This document shows, piece by piece, positions 1 through 8,932 of a DNA stretch of 64,000 bases. The notes beneath the pieces were generated by a model. The model did no database searches. It was not told the DNA's origin and worked only from the letters and a program-made list of their open reading frames with translations. A program made the position numbers and the translations under genes. The stretch comes from Thalassobacillus devorans. GTDB lineage: Bacteria; Bacillota; Bacilli; Bacillales; Halobacillaceae. Positions within the stretch are counted from its first letter, which is position 1; every line of letters begins with the position of its first letter. The stretch lies in assembly GCF_900176565.1 (NCBI RefSeq), contig NZ_FXEH01000005.1, positions 248,001-312,000 of the forward strand, read 5' to 3'.

Positions 1-1086
1 GTCGATTAAAATTCGTTCTTCTCCAGGAAATTCCGCTTCACGACCGCCACTCATAAAGAATGTGACGTGCGGATATTTTTCTGTCTCTGCAATTCGGAGC
101 TGCTTCATATCGTTTTGTGCCAATACTTCCCCAACAGTATTATCGAGGTTAACTGGCTCATAGGCTACTTCTCCATCGACCGTTTCACTAAACTGGGTCA
201 ACCCTACGAAATGGAGATTCTTCGGTGCTTTTTCTCCGCGATCAAAATCACGGAAGTCTTCGTTAGCAAATGTCCTTGAAATCTGGATCGCGCGGTCCGG
301 ACGGAAATTATAGAAGATAACGGAATCTTCATCTTCAATTTTAGCTTTCGCGTTCCCTTCCTCATCTACTATAACAGATGGGAGCACAAACTCATCATAG
401 ATTTCATTCGCATACGAATCATCTACAACTTCCATTGCGCTGTTATACGTTGGTCCCTCACCGTATACCATGGCATCATAGGATTTCTTGACACGGTCCC
501 AGCGTTTATCACGGTCCATGGAATAATAGCGGCCGGAAATCGTAGCAATTTCTCCTATGCCAAGTTCTGCCATTTTATCTTCCGTCTGCTGGATGTACTT
601 CTTGGCAGATTTTTGACCAACATCACGACCATCCAGGAATCCATGGACATATACCTTTTCCATATCATGTCGGGCTGCAAGTTCTAACAAGGCAAAAAGG
701 TGTTCAATATGACTGTGAACCCCGCCTTCCGATAATAAACCGAAGATGTGCAGGGATTTATCATGCTGTTTGGCATGGTCGATTGCTTTTACAAATGCTT
801 CATTTTCAAAGAAGTCCCCCTCTTTGATCGATAAGTTCACTCGTGTCAGGCTTTGGTAAACGATACGACCGGCACCGATATTCAAATGTCCTACCTCTGA
901 GTTTCCCATTTGCCCTTCCGGAAGGCCGACTGCCTCTCCAGAAGCCTTCAGCTGAGCATGAGGAAACTGGCTCCAATACCGATCAAAATTAGGAGTGTTG
1001 GCCAGCTTTACTGCGTTCCCTTTTTCTTCATCACGCATGGCATAGCCATCTAAGATGATCAAGGCCGCTAACTTTTTGTTACTCAT
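1..1086 (-). CDS. gpmI: 2,3-bisphosphoglycerate-independent phosphoglycerate mutase, N-terminal 362 residues (cut by window edge)
   Basis: Cytosolic glycolytic enzyme interconverting 3- and 2-phosphoglycerate in a Mn-dependent reaction. The reading frame starts at an ATG (complement of 1084-1086) and runs off the window at base 1, so about 150 C-terminal residues of a protein usually near 510 are missing. Visible hallmarks are the metal ligand Asp13 in ILDGY and the phosphorylated Ser63 in [14 protein letters not shown], followed by SEGGVHSH and HGFLDGRD. The start overlaps the tpiA stop by 8 nt (ATGAGTAA), typical of translational coupling. It is the last visible gene of the cggR-gapA-pgk-tpiA-gpmI operon; eno is expected just outside. 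Confidence 0.96.
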   Translation of the reverse strand, partial: MSNKKLAALIILDGYAMRDEEKGNAVKLANTPNFDRYWSQFPHAQLKASGEAVGLPEGQMGNSEVGHLNIGAGRIVYQSLTRVNLSIKEGDFFENEAFVKAIDHAKQHDKSLHIFGLLSEGGVHSHIEHLFALLELAARHDMEKVYVHGFLDGRDVGQKSAKKYIQQTEDKMAELGIGEIATISGRYYSMDRDKRWDRVKKSYDAMVYGEGPTYNSAMEVVDDSYANEIYDEFVLPSVIVDEEGNAKAKIEDEDSVIFYNFRPDRAIQISRTFANEDFRDFDRGEKAPKNLHFVGLTQFSETVDGEVAYEPVNLDNTVGEVLAQNDMKQLRIAETEKYPHVTFFMSGGREAEFPGEERILID

Positions 1087-1840
1087 GCTTACCTGCCTCC
1101 ACAAGTTTTAAGAATGAATCAGCCTCAAGGCTGGCTCCACCTACTAATGCACCATCGATATCAGACTGCCCAAGCAGCTCATCGACGTTTGCCGGCTTGA
1201 CACTACCGCCATATTGGATACGTACAGCTTCTGCAGCTGTTTCTGAAGAAAATTCTTTTACAACTTTACGGATATGGCTGCATACTTCATTTGCATCTTC
1301 TGCAGAAGAAGTTTTGCCTGTTCCAATAGCCCATATAGGTTCATAAGCGATAATGACTTGTTGCACTTGCTCATCACTAAGGCCTTCCAGTGCATTTTTC
1401 ACTTGTGCTTCCACATGGTTCATCGTTTCATTATTTTCACGCTGTTCTAATGTTTCACCAACACATACAATCGGTGTCAGGTCATGTTTGAATGCAGCGT
1501 GGACCTTTTTGTTTACGTCCTCATCCGTTTCACCAAAAAGCTCTCGACGCTCGGAGTGTCCAAGTACTACATAAGATACTCCCAAGTCTTTCAGCATGAC
1601 AGGACTGACTTCTCCTGTGAACGCGCCGCTTTCTTCAAAGTGCATATTTTGAGCACCAACTTTTAATGGAGTACCTTCTGTTTCTTTAATTAACGAATGA
1701 AGAAAAGGGAATGGCGCACAAACAACAGATTCTACTTGTTCTTCGCCTGGCACTTCATTTTTGGCAGTCTGTACGAATTGCTCTGCTTCATTTAAAACTT
1801 TGTTCATTTTCCAGTTTCCTGCAATTACTTGTTTACGCAT
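1079..1840 (-). CDS. tpiA: Triosephosphate isomerase
   Basis: 253-residue TIM barrel interconverting dihydroxyacetone phosphate and glyceraldehyde 3-phosphate. All catalytic residues are in place: Lys11 in GNWKMN, His95 in LGHSERRE and Glu167 in [11 protein letters not shown]; the phosphate-gripping GGSV and GALVGGASL loops follow. Length is normal for the family. It lies 18 nt downstream of pgk, has a GGAG-type ribosome site, and overlaps gpmI by 8 nt at its 3' end, so it belongs to the glycolytic operon controlled by CggR. Confidence 0.98.
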   Translation of the reverse strand: MRKQVIAGNWKMNKVLNEAEQFVQTAKNEVPGEEQVESVVCAPFPFLHSLIKETEGTPLKVGAQNMHFEESGAFTGEVSPVMLKDLGVSYVVLGHSERRELFGETDEDVNKKVHAAFKHDLTPIVCVGETLEQRENNETMNHVEAQVKNALEGLSDEQVQQVIIAYEPIWAIGTGKTSSAEDANEVCSHIRKVVKEFSSETAAEAVRIQYGGSVKPANVDELLGQSDIDGALVGGASLEADSFLKLVEAGKHE

Positions 1841-1858
1841 ATGCTCACCTCTCCTTTT

Positions 1859-3040
1859 TTACTTATCGTTCAATAGGGATACGCCAGGAAGTTCTTTTCC
1901 TTCCATGAATTCCAGTGAAGCTCCTCCACCAGTAGAAACATGATCCATTTTTTCAGCAAATCCGAATTTTTCTACCGCTGCTGCAGAATCACCACCGCCG
2001 ATTACTGTGTAGCCGTCTGTCTCCGCAAGTGCAGCTGCTACATCTTTCGTACCATTGGCAAATAGTTTAAATTCGAATACGCCCATAGGTCCATTCCAGA
2101 TGATCAGCTTGGAATCTTTGACCACCTGACTGTATTTTTCCCGCGTCTTTGGTCCAATGTCAAGTGCTTCCCAATCAGCAGGGATACTGTCGATACTCAC
2201 TTCTTTGGTATTCGCTTCCTCGGAGAAATCATCAGCTACAATGACATCTTCCGGCATTAGGAAATTAACATTGTTATCTTCAGCTTTTTGCATGAATTGC
2301 TTTGCCAAATCAATTTTATCTTCCTCGAGCAATGACTTTCCGATTTCATAGCCTTTGGCTTTCAGAAAGGTATAGGCAAGTCCGCCACCGATGATCAAGT
2401 TATCGACTTTGTCAAGCAAGTTGTCGATGACACCAATCTTATCTTTGACTTTTGCGCCTCCGATAATAGCTGTAAATGGACGGTCAGGATCAGAAAGTGC
2501 CTGTCCAAGCACATTCAATTCCTTTTCCATCAAAAAGCCCGCTACTGCCGGTAAGTGTTGAGCGACCCCAGCTGTAGATGCATGTGCCCGGTGTGCTGCA
2601 CCAAACGCATCATTGACATAGACATCAGCCATGGCTGCAAACTCTTTTGCCAGCGCGTCATCATTTTTTTCCTCACCTGGTTCGAAACGGACGTTTTCGA
2701 TCAATAACACATCGCCATCTTTCATATCTTTGATGGCACGATTGACTTCGTCACCGTAAACTTCGTCAGTCTTCGTTACCGTACGGCCCATTAAATCGCT
2801 CAGGCGCTTAGCTACAGGATCCAGGCGAAGCTCCTCATGCGCTTCTCCTTTTGGACGACCCAGATGGCTGGCAAGAATGACTTTTGCTCCATCCTGCACT
2901 AAATGTAAAATCGTCGGTAATGCTGCTTTAATACGCGTGTCATCGGTAACTTCTCCGTTACTCATCGGTACGTTGAAGTCAACGCGGCAAAATACTTTCT
3001 TTCCTTGTACTTTGATATCACGGATTGTTTTTTTGTTCAC
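1859..3040 (-). CDS. pgk: Phosphoglycerate kinase
   Basis: 393-residue two-domain kinase transferring phosphate from 1,3-bisphosphoglycerate to ADP. The N-terminal substrate site is seen in FCRVDFNVP and SHLGRPKG, the hinge and C-terminal nucleotide site in [21 protein letters not shown] and the [13 protein letters not shown] loop near the end. Length matches Bacillus enzymes (394). It follows gapA after a 111-nt gap that contains a G/C-rich hairpin, and precedes tpiA by 18 nt. Ribosome site AAGGAGGT precedes the start. Confidence 0.98.
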   Translation of the reverse strand: MNKKTIRDIKVQGKKVFCRVDFNVPMSNGEVTDDTRIKAALPTILHLVQDGAKVILASHLGRPKGEAHEELRLDPVAKRLSDLMGRTVTKTDEVYGDEVNRAIKDMKDGDVLLIENVRFEPGEEKNDDALAKEFAAMADVYVNDAFGAAHRAHASTAGVAQHLPAVAGFLMEKELNVLGQALSDPDRPFTAIIGGAKVKDKIGVIDNLLDKVDNLIIGGGLAYTFLKAKGYEIGKSLLEEDKIDLAKQFMQKAEDNNVNFLMPEDVIVADDFSEEANTKEVSIDSIPADWEALDIGPKTREKYSQVVKDSKLIIWNGPMGVFEFKLFANGTKDVAAALAETDGYTVIGGGDSAAAVEKFGFAEKMDHVSTGGGASLEFMEGKELPGVSLLNDK

Positions 3041-3087
3041 AGCGGTGGACCTCCTTTTAGGTATAAAAAATTGCCTTAAAAGTGATA

Positions 3088-3115
3088 AAGGAGGAGGATT
3101 ATGGACCTCCCCCTT
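3088..3115 (-). promoter_or_regulatory. Intercistronic hairpin between gapA and pgk
   Basis: On the minus strand AAGGGGGAGG is followed by an 8-nt loop and CCTCCTCCTT, a slightly imperfect 10-bp stem in the 111-nt gapA-pgk gap. There is no T-run directly after it, so it looks more like a processing or stabilising structure than a full terminator. In Bacillus subtilis the cggR-gapA transcript is processed and gapA message is much more abundant than its neighbours; a 3'-protecting hairpin here would fit, by inference. Confidence 0.45.
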
Positions 3116-3151
3116 ACACTTTACCTCATATTATTCGACTCTAACTCTGAA

Positions 3152-4189
<1,038 letters not shown>

Positions 4190-4202
4190 TTATTAAATCT
4201 AT

Positions 4203-5231
4203 TTAAAGGGAAATTTCCCTTAAAAGCTTTTGTGCAGCACCCTCATCGGTAATAAGGACATTGCTTTTCCCGGGTTTGAAATAAGAAGCAATAGCCTGGG
4301 CCTTCGACTCTCCTCCAGCAACTGCAATGACGTGCTGGGAATCTGAGAGATCTTCCAACTGCAGGCCTACCGTTCTGACTTTATGAACGATTTCGCCTTG
4401 CTGGTTAAAGTAATAGCCAAAAGCTTCTCCAACCGCTTGTCCTTGCTTGATTTTCTCTACCTGCTCCGGTGAGGCTTTTCTTCTTTCGGCCATAGTCAGG
4501 GCATTTCCTATTCCATGGATGACGGTATCTGAACCTTTAATCAAGTTGAGTATTTCTATGATAGACGGCTCGGAAGTGATCGACTGATATGTTTTTTCAC
4601 TTAGAGGGTCAGGCACATACAAAAGACGGTAATCCCCTTTTGCTTTCTTTGCCATTTCAGCACAAATGGTATTGGCTTGATTTTCAACTCTCTCGCCGAG
4701 CCCACCCCGCGCAGGTACGAACAAGCAATTCGGTGCTCCAGTAAGTGGAGTCATCATTTCAGCAACTGCCGCCATGGTTGTACCACCGGTAATCGCGATT
4801 GTACTATCGGAAACGAGAATGCTTTTTAAATAATGGACACAAGCTCTCCCCATTTCCTGTTTTACCCAGGGTAGTTCATCGCTGTCACCTGGAACGACCA
4901 CTACATGGTCTAAATTTAATTTTTCCCTTAACTGTTTTTCTAAAACCCTAATCCCGGAAACCTCTTTAATGAAATCGGCCAGCTGTTCAAGAATCATCTT
5001 TCCATCACGGGTAATATGCATGCCTTTTACCGTAATAGCGATAAAACCTTGCTGGTTAAGAAAATCAACTTCACTGCGGACTGTCCGTTCCGCTAATTCC
5101 ATATTATCTGCCAGACTTCTTCTTCCTACAGGTTCCATCAACTGGACATAATGCAGGATTTGATATCGTCTCTGCATAACGTCTAGTAAATCAGGGAATA
5201 ATTTCTTTTGTAAATCAATTAAAGCTCTCAT
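4203..5231 (-). CDS. cggR: Central glycolytic genes regulator CggR (SorC family repressor)
   Basis: 342-residue repressor of the gapA operon. The N-terminal winged helix-turn-helix is seen at about residues 35-65 (RRSLADNMELAERTVRSEV), followed by the SorC-type effector domain (GGTTMAAVAEM, VPARGGLGE, HGIGNA, VAGGESKAQAI), which in this family binds fructose 1,6-bisphosphate. It is the first gene of the operon, 43 nt ahead of gapA, with its own tandem operator upstream (5269-5304), so autoregulation is expected. Length and domain order match B. subtilis CggR (340). Confidence 0.97.
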   Translation of the reverse strand: MRALIDLQKKLFPDLLDVMQRRYQILHYVQLMEPVGRRSLADNMELAERTVRSEVDFLNQQGFIAITVKGMHITRDGKMILEQLADFIKEVSGIRVLEKQLREKLNLDHVVVVPGDSDELPWVKQEMGRACVHYLKSILVSDSTIAITGGTTMAAVAEMMTPLTGAPNCLFVPARGGLGERVENQANTICAEMAKKAKGDYRLLYVPDPLSEKTYQSITSEPSIIEILNLIKGSDTVIHGIGNALTMAERRKASPEQVEKIKQGQAVGEAFGYYFNQQGEIVHKVRTVGLQLEDLSDSQHVIAVAGGESKAQAIASYFKPGKSNVLITDEGAAQKLLREISL

Positions 5232-5268
5232 GGAAAAGCCCCTTCAGTTTTAAGAATTCCATCCTCCG

Positions 5269-5304
5269 GGATGTTTTTGTCCCGACTAGTCAGATTTCGT
5301 CCCA
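5269..5304 (-). promoter_or_regulatory. Tandem CggR operator
   Basis: Read on the minus strand, the site has two direct copies of GGGAC-N6-TGAC/ATCC separated by 4 nt: GGGACGAAATCTGAC, TAGT, then CGGGACAAAAACATCC. This reproduces the spacing of the B. subtilis operator CGGGAC-N6-TGTC-N4-CGGGAC-N6-TGTC. It lies between the predicted -10 and the cggR start, where a bound repressor would block elongation or clearance. Confidence 0.85.
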
Positions 5305-5336
5305 CGCAGAGCAAAAAAATATTTTCTTCATGATTA

Positions 5337-5365
5337 AATATACCAGTACCCTTACATTGCCGCAA
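5337..5365 (-). promoter_or_regulatory. Sigma-A promoter of the cggR-gapA operon
   Basis: On the minus strand TTGCGG (complement of 5360-5365), a 17-nt spacer and TATATT (complement of 5337-5342). The start point would fall about 30 nt upstream of the CggR operator. The glutaredoxin gene ends only 15 nt before it, so some read-through from there is also likely. Confidence 0.6.
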
Positions 5366-5379
5366 GTGATAAAAATCGG

Positions 5380-5619
5380 TTATTTTTCTTGTAAACGTTC
5401 TCTTAATGAAATTATATCAATTTGTTCACAATTGAGTTCTTCTTCATCAATTCTCACGACCGGTATTTCGAACTGATACTTTTCAAGCAATGTATCGTCT
5501 TTATAAATATCTTTTTCTAAAACGGTGAAATTATAATCTTTTTTTAACATTTTTAACAATTCTTTGGCATCATCACAAAGACAGCAATTTTCTTTTGAAT
5601 ACAAAATGACTTCCTTCAA
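5380..5619 (-). CDS. Glutaredoxin-like (DUF836-type) thioredoxin-fold protein
   Basis: Small thioredoxin-fold protein of 79 residues when started at the TTG at complement 5617-5619. That start has a GGGGGG ribosome site 6 nt upstream, and the protein begins with the expected first strand KEVILYSKENC. The redox motif is CCLC, followed by the cis-Pro strand EIPVVRID. The open frame extends upstream to a GTG at 5670, adding a CMCGQC stretch, but that GTG lacks a ribosome site, so I prefer the shorter form. Likely a disulfide or thiol exchange protein; partner unknown. It reads into cggR. Confidence 0.8.
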   Translation of the reverse strand: MKEVILYSKENCCLCDDAKELLKMLKKDYNFTVLEKDIYKDDTLLEKYQFEIPVVRIDEEELNCEQIDIISLRERLQEK

Positions 5620-5740
5620 TTCCAGCCCCCCCTGTTCCAGCTTACATTGCCCACACATACATTTTACCACTAATTACATTTTTAAAACAAAGCTCAAGCA
5701 GGCATTTCATTGACTTCCCCTAAGTCGTTTATTCAACAAA

Positions 5741-6049
5741 AGGCCGAAAAGTCGAAGACTTGATTTGAAGAATGATATACCGATGTTTCCGTTTCTCTCA
5801 TAAACGCAAGGAGTCCGGGAAATTGCGAGACTCCTCGAAAATGCTACGCATTTCCTTCGCGCGGTGTTTATTAAGAAGCTTATTCAAAGTTCTGTGAGAT
5901 GAACATGAGCGGTGAGATCCCGCAAGGCGGAGCCTGAGGAAGCTCACCACATGCCCACGGAAAGCGAGTGATTTCCCGGGGCTCCACACCGTTACTACCG
6001 TAACGGAAACAAACTATATCGAAACTGAGTCTTCAAGAAAAGGGAGCTT
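5741..6049. repeat. Composite interspersed repeat, copy A (shortened, one unit)
   Basis: Shares both ends with the repeats at 31277-31760 and 39524-40005: left end AGGCCGAAAAGTCGAAGACT, right end TCGAAACTGAGTCTTC then GGGAGCTT. Only one internal palindromic unit is present (about 5810-5980), with the conserved core GATGAACATGAGCGGTGAGA, TCCCGCAAGGCG and GAAGCTCACCACATGCCCAC. Compared with copies B and C, about 60 nt of unrelated sequence follow GAGACTCCT within the unit. The outer stem is GTTTCCGTT pairing with AACGGAAAC. Open frames across it are not coding. Confidence 0.85.
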
Positions 6050-6087
6050 AAATGTAAAATCAACAAGGATATTAACAGGTAACTAAA

Positions 6088-6115
6088 CAAAAAAAGAACG
6101 CTAAGACGCGCGTCC
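6088..6115 (-). terminator. Terminator overlapping the stop of the 75-residue gene
   Basis: On the minus strand GGACGC, an 8-nt loop and GCGTTC (one G-U pair) are followed by seven T. The TAG stop of the small gene at 6101-6328 begins in the loop and ends in the 3' arm, so gene and terminator are intimately joined. Confidence 0.6.
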
Positions 6116-6328
6116 TTTATTATCATATAAACCTAATTCTATTTTAGTATTTTTGGATTTTAAGAAATTCAGTAATTCTTTCGCCCTTTTATCAGGACTT
6201 CGTTTCAGTGAGGCATAATTAAAGGACAGTTTTCGCTGTGACGTCATATCAAAAACATGAATACGGCGATCTTCTGCAATCAATTCGGTATACAAAATTT
6301 TATAACGAAGTAATTTCGTAATAAACAC
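6101..6328 (-). CDS. Small protein of unknown function (75 residues)
   Basis: Not recognised. The frame starts at a GTG (complement 6326-6328) with only weak ribosome-site purines upstream, and ends inside a terminator hairpin with seven T, which supports transcription as a short independent unit. The product is basic and probably soluble: an N-terminal segment rich in Leu/Tyr (KLLRYKILYTELIAED), then alternating strands around HVFDMTSQRKLSF and a C-terminal helix KRAKELLNFLKS. A perfect 14-bp palindrome (6342-6355) sits just before the start. No family assignment is offered; it could be a lineage-specific gene. Confidence 0.5.
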   Translation of the reverse strand: MFITKLLRYKILYTELIAEDRRIHVFDMTSQRKLSFNYASLKRSPDKRAKELLNFLKSKNTKIELGLYDNKGRAS

Positions 6329-6341
6329 CCCATTTTACTTA

Positions 6342-6355
6342 CGACAGATATGTCG
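6342..6355. promoter_or_regulatory. Perfect 14-bp palindrome upstream of the small gene
   Basis: CGACAGATATGTCG reads the same on both strands and lies 14 nt before the GTG start of the 75-residue gene, downstream of a possible -10 (TATGAT on the minus strand). Could be an operator for a dimeric repressor or a 5' hairpin. The rest of 6356-6495 shows nothing I recognise. Confidence 0.35.
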
Positions 6356-6495
6356 CCTACTTGTTTCTTTTATCTATCATAACATGGCTTGCAGTGTATA
6401 AAAACATCTGTTCGTTAACGATTCTTTTACAACTTCCGTAATATTTCCTGAAAAGTATTTCATTAGCAATCTTAGAAGCTAAAAAGAAAGTATTA

Positions 6496-6580
6496 GAAAA
6501 AACTTGGCTTATCGACGAGTCCTTATAGCTAATGTCTTAACCCTTTAACAAAGATAAAAAATTAATAAAGTACAAAAAAA
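6496..6580. repeat. Short hairpin repeat, copy 1
   Basis: Begins ACTTGGCTTATCGACGAGTC, then CCTTATAGC, and ends with AACCCTTTAACAAAG and TAAAGTAC followed by A-runs. The same ordered blocks occur at 60907-61004 (ACTTGGCTTATCGCCAAGTC, CCTTATGGC, AACCCTTTTACAAAG, TAAAGTAT), so these are two copies of one element. In this copy the first stem has two mismatches and about 18 nt in the middle are missing. Nature unknown. Confidence 0.6.
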
Positions 6581-6602
6581 CACCTGGTATAAAAACCAGG
6601 TG
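6574..6602 (-). terminator. Terminator of tRNA-Arg (bidirectional shape)
   Basis: CACCTGG and CCAGGTG form a 7-bp stem with an 8-nt loop at 6581-6602. On the minus strand it is followed by seven T; on the plus strand by five T. It lies about 10 nt past the 3' end of the tRNA. Confidence 0.8.
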
Positions 6603-6612
6603 TTTTTATTAG

Positions 6613-6691
<79 letters not shown>

Positions 6692-6705
6692 GACATGCAT
6701 TGATT

Positions 6706-6734
6706 ATTATAATCACATCTGTTCAAAAACGCAA
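6706..6734 (-). promoter_or_regulatory. Promoter of tRNA-Arg
   Basis: TTGCGT, 17-nt spacer, TATAAT on the minus strand, ending 19 nt before the mature 5' end of the tRNA. Confidence 0.7.
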
Positions 6735-6897
6735 GGGCTAATTTCTACTAGCTGCCCGGGTCCTTCTAATATTTAGATAATATCTTTTTCTCTTAATTAA
6801 TTTTGAGAAAAAAGAGATTTAATTCGTAATTTTCAGAATTTATGTATAATAATAAGCACATCAAATTTAGAATTCACTCGTCATAAGGAGGTTCGCT

Positions 6898-7899
6898 ATG
6901 GCTGACCATCTTCCCATTCTGGAAGTAGAAGATTTACATACCCATTTTTTCACTAAAGCCGGGGTCGTTAAAGCCGTTGATGGTGTCAGTTTCTCTGTCA
7001 AACCAGGAGAAACACTAGGGATTGTCGGAGAATCCGGTTCCGGTAAGAGTATTACGGCTATGTCGATAATGAAATTAGTACCGTCCCCCCCAGGCAAAAT
7101 CGTTTCAGGTGATATTCGTTTCAAAGGTGAAAGCCTGCTGCCTAAGAAGGAAAAAGAAATGAGAAAAATACGCGGGAAAGACATTTCGATGATCTTCCAA
7201 GATCCGATGACTTCCCTTAATCCGGTTTTTTCTGTAGAAAAACAGATGCTGGAAACCATTATGACTCATGAAAATATGAATAAACAGCAAGCACGCATTC
7301 GCGCAATCGAGTTGCTTGATTTAGTGGGCATCCCCGATGCTGCCAAGCGTTTAAAAAACTACCCCCATGAATTCAGTGGAGGAATGCGGCAGCGTGTCAT
7401 GATTGCGATGGCACTTGCCTGTAATCCTAAAGTTTTGATTGCGGATGAACCTACGACCGCCCTTGATGTAACCATCCAGGCGCAAATACTCGACCTGTTA
7501 AAAAAGCTGCAGCAAGAATTGGGCATGGCTATCATCATGATTACGCACGACCTTGGTGTTGTCGCAGAAGTATGTGACCGTGTCATGGTTATGTATGCTG
7601 GTAAACCCGTAGAATTCTCGAGTGTCAAAGAGTTATTTGATAAACCAAAGCACCCTTATACCTGGGGATTGCTATCATCTATTCCTCAAATTCATAACCG
7701 AAAAGAAAGACTCGAGGCAATTAAAGGCCTGCCACCTGATTTAAGAGACTTGCCAAGGGGATGCAGCTTCGCACCCAGGTGTTCTCATGTCAAGGATGAG
7801 TGTCTGATAAAAGATCCTGCTCTATCAGAAGATGAAACAGACCATTTTGTGCGCTGCTTATTGTATGAACAGGAAGAGAAGGTGACCGTCCATGAGTGA
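6898..7899 (+). CDS. appD: Oligopeptide ABC transporter ATPase (AppD/OppD type)
   Basis: 333-residue cytoplasmic ATPase of a peptide importer. Walker A GESGSGKS at 44-51, Q-loop QDPMTSLNP, signature FSGGMRQR near 159-165, Walker B LIADEPT near 180 and the switch His in THDLG are intact, followed by the oligopeptide-transporter C-terminal domain with its cysteine pattern ([15 protein letters not shown]). Overlaps the next ATPase gene by 8 nt. The order ATPase-ATPase-binding protein-permease-permease equals appDFABC of B. subtilis, hence the symbol, although dpp/opp paralogues cannot be excluded. An AAGGAGG ribosome site precedes the ATG. Confidence 0.93.
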   Translation: MADHLPILEVEDLHTHFFTKAGVVKAVDGVSFSVKPGETLGIVGESGSGKSITAMSIMKLVPSPPGKIVSGDIRFKGESLLPKKEKEMRKIRGKDISMIFQDPMTSLNPVFSVEKQMLETIMTHENMNKQQARIRAIELLDLVGIPDAAKRLKNYPHEFSGGMRQRVMIAMALACNPKVLIADEPTTALDVTIQAQILDLLKKLQQELGMAIIMITHDLGVVAEVCDRVMVMYAGKPVEFSSVKELFDKPKHPYTWGLLSSIPQIHNRKERLEAIKGLPPDLRDLPRGCSFAPRCSHVKDECLIKDPALSEDETDHFVRCLLYEQEEKVTVHE

Positions 7900-8893
7900 A
7901 CTTTTACGTGTCCAAAATTTAAAAAAACATTTCCCTATTTATAAAGGAGCTATTTTCCCTAAACAGACAGGCGCTGTTCAGGCTGTCGATGGTATATCCA
8001 TCACAGTCAATCAAGGGGAGACACTCGGCCTGGTAGGTGAAAGTGGGTGCGGAAAATCCACAGCAGGGCGGACCATACTGAAACTTCTTGAGCCGACAGA
8101 AGGCAAGATTTTTTATAAAGGGCAGGACATCACCGATGTGAAGGGGGAAGAATTAAGGAAGCTTCGCAAAGAAATGCAGCTTATCTTTCAAGACCCCTAC
8201 GCTTCCTTGAATCCTCGTAAAACAATTGAACAAACGGTGACAGAACCGATGAAAATCTTCGGTATGTCAAAAGAAGAACGGCAGCAGAAACTGGATAGGC
8301 TGCTCGAAGTAGTAGGGCTGGACAGTTATCATAAATCCCGCTACCCACATGAGTTCAGTGGAGGACAAAGACAGAGGATCGGGATTGCAAGAGCTTTAGC
8401 TTTGGATCCGGAATTGATTATTTGTGATGAACCTGTTTCGGCTTTGGACGTATCTATTCAGGCTCAGGTCATCAATTTAATGGAAGATTTACAAAAAGAA
8501 TTCAACCTCACTTATATTTTTATTGCCCATGACCTCAGTGTCGTCCATCATATCAGTGACCGAGTCGCTGTCATGTACTTAGGCGAGATTGTAGAAATAG
8601 GTGATGTGGAAGAGCTGTATGGAAACCCTAAGCATCCCTATACTAAAGCATTATTATCATCCATTCCCGAGGCGCGGCCCGTAGAAAAACGGGAACGGAT
8701 CACCCTTGAGGGAGATCTTCCTTCTCCTTCTAATCCACCTCAAGGATGTAAATTTCACACCAGGTGTCCTTGGGCCGAAGATATATGCAAACAGAAAAAA
8801 CCGGTCTTAAAACAGGTTCCAGGTGCAGAGCATCAAGTTGCCTGTCATCTCGTTAAGGAGGTGGTTGAAGACACGGAAGCAACGCTTGTCTAA
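7892..8893 (+). CDS. appF: Oligopeptide ABC transporter ATPase (AppF/OppF type)
   Basis: Second ATPase of the importer, 333 residues. Walker A GESGCGKS at 49-56, Q-loop QDPYASLNPR, signature FSGGQRQR, Walker B LIICDEPVSALD and AHDLSVV are all present, with the typical C-terminal extension (GCKFHTRCPWAEDIC). The OppD-like and OppF-like proteins form the heterodimeric motor. It starts 8 nt inside appD, so the two are translationally coupled, and is followed 39 nt later by the binding-protein gene. Confidence 0.93.
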   Translation: MSELLRVQNLKKHFPIYKGAIFPKQTGAVQAVDGISITVNQGETLGLVGESGCGKSTAGRTILKLLEPTEGKIFYKGQDITDVKGEELRKLRKEMQLIFQDPYASLNPRKTIEQTVTEPMKIFGMSKEERQQKLDRLLEVVGLDSYHKSRYPHEFSGGQRQRIGIARALALDPELIICDEPVSALDVSIQAQVINLMEDLQKEFNLTYIFIAHDLSVVHHISDRVAVMYLGEIVEIGDVEELYGNPKHPYTKALLSSIPEARPVEKRERITLEGDLPSPSNPPQGCKFHTRCPWAEDICKQKKPVLKQVPGAEHQVACHLVKEVVEDTEATLV

Positions 8894-8932
8894 TACTTAA
8901 TTTATTACATTCTATTTAAGGGGGAACTAATT

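Noticed and set aside
5798-5989. 63-residue minus-strand open frame
   Set aside because: Falls within repeat copy A and reads through its palindromic arms.
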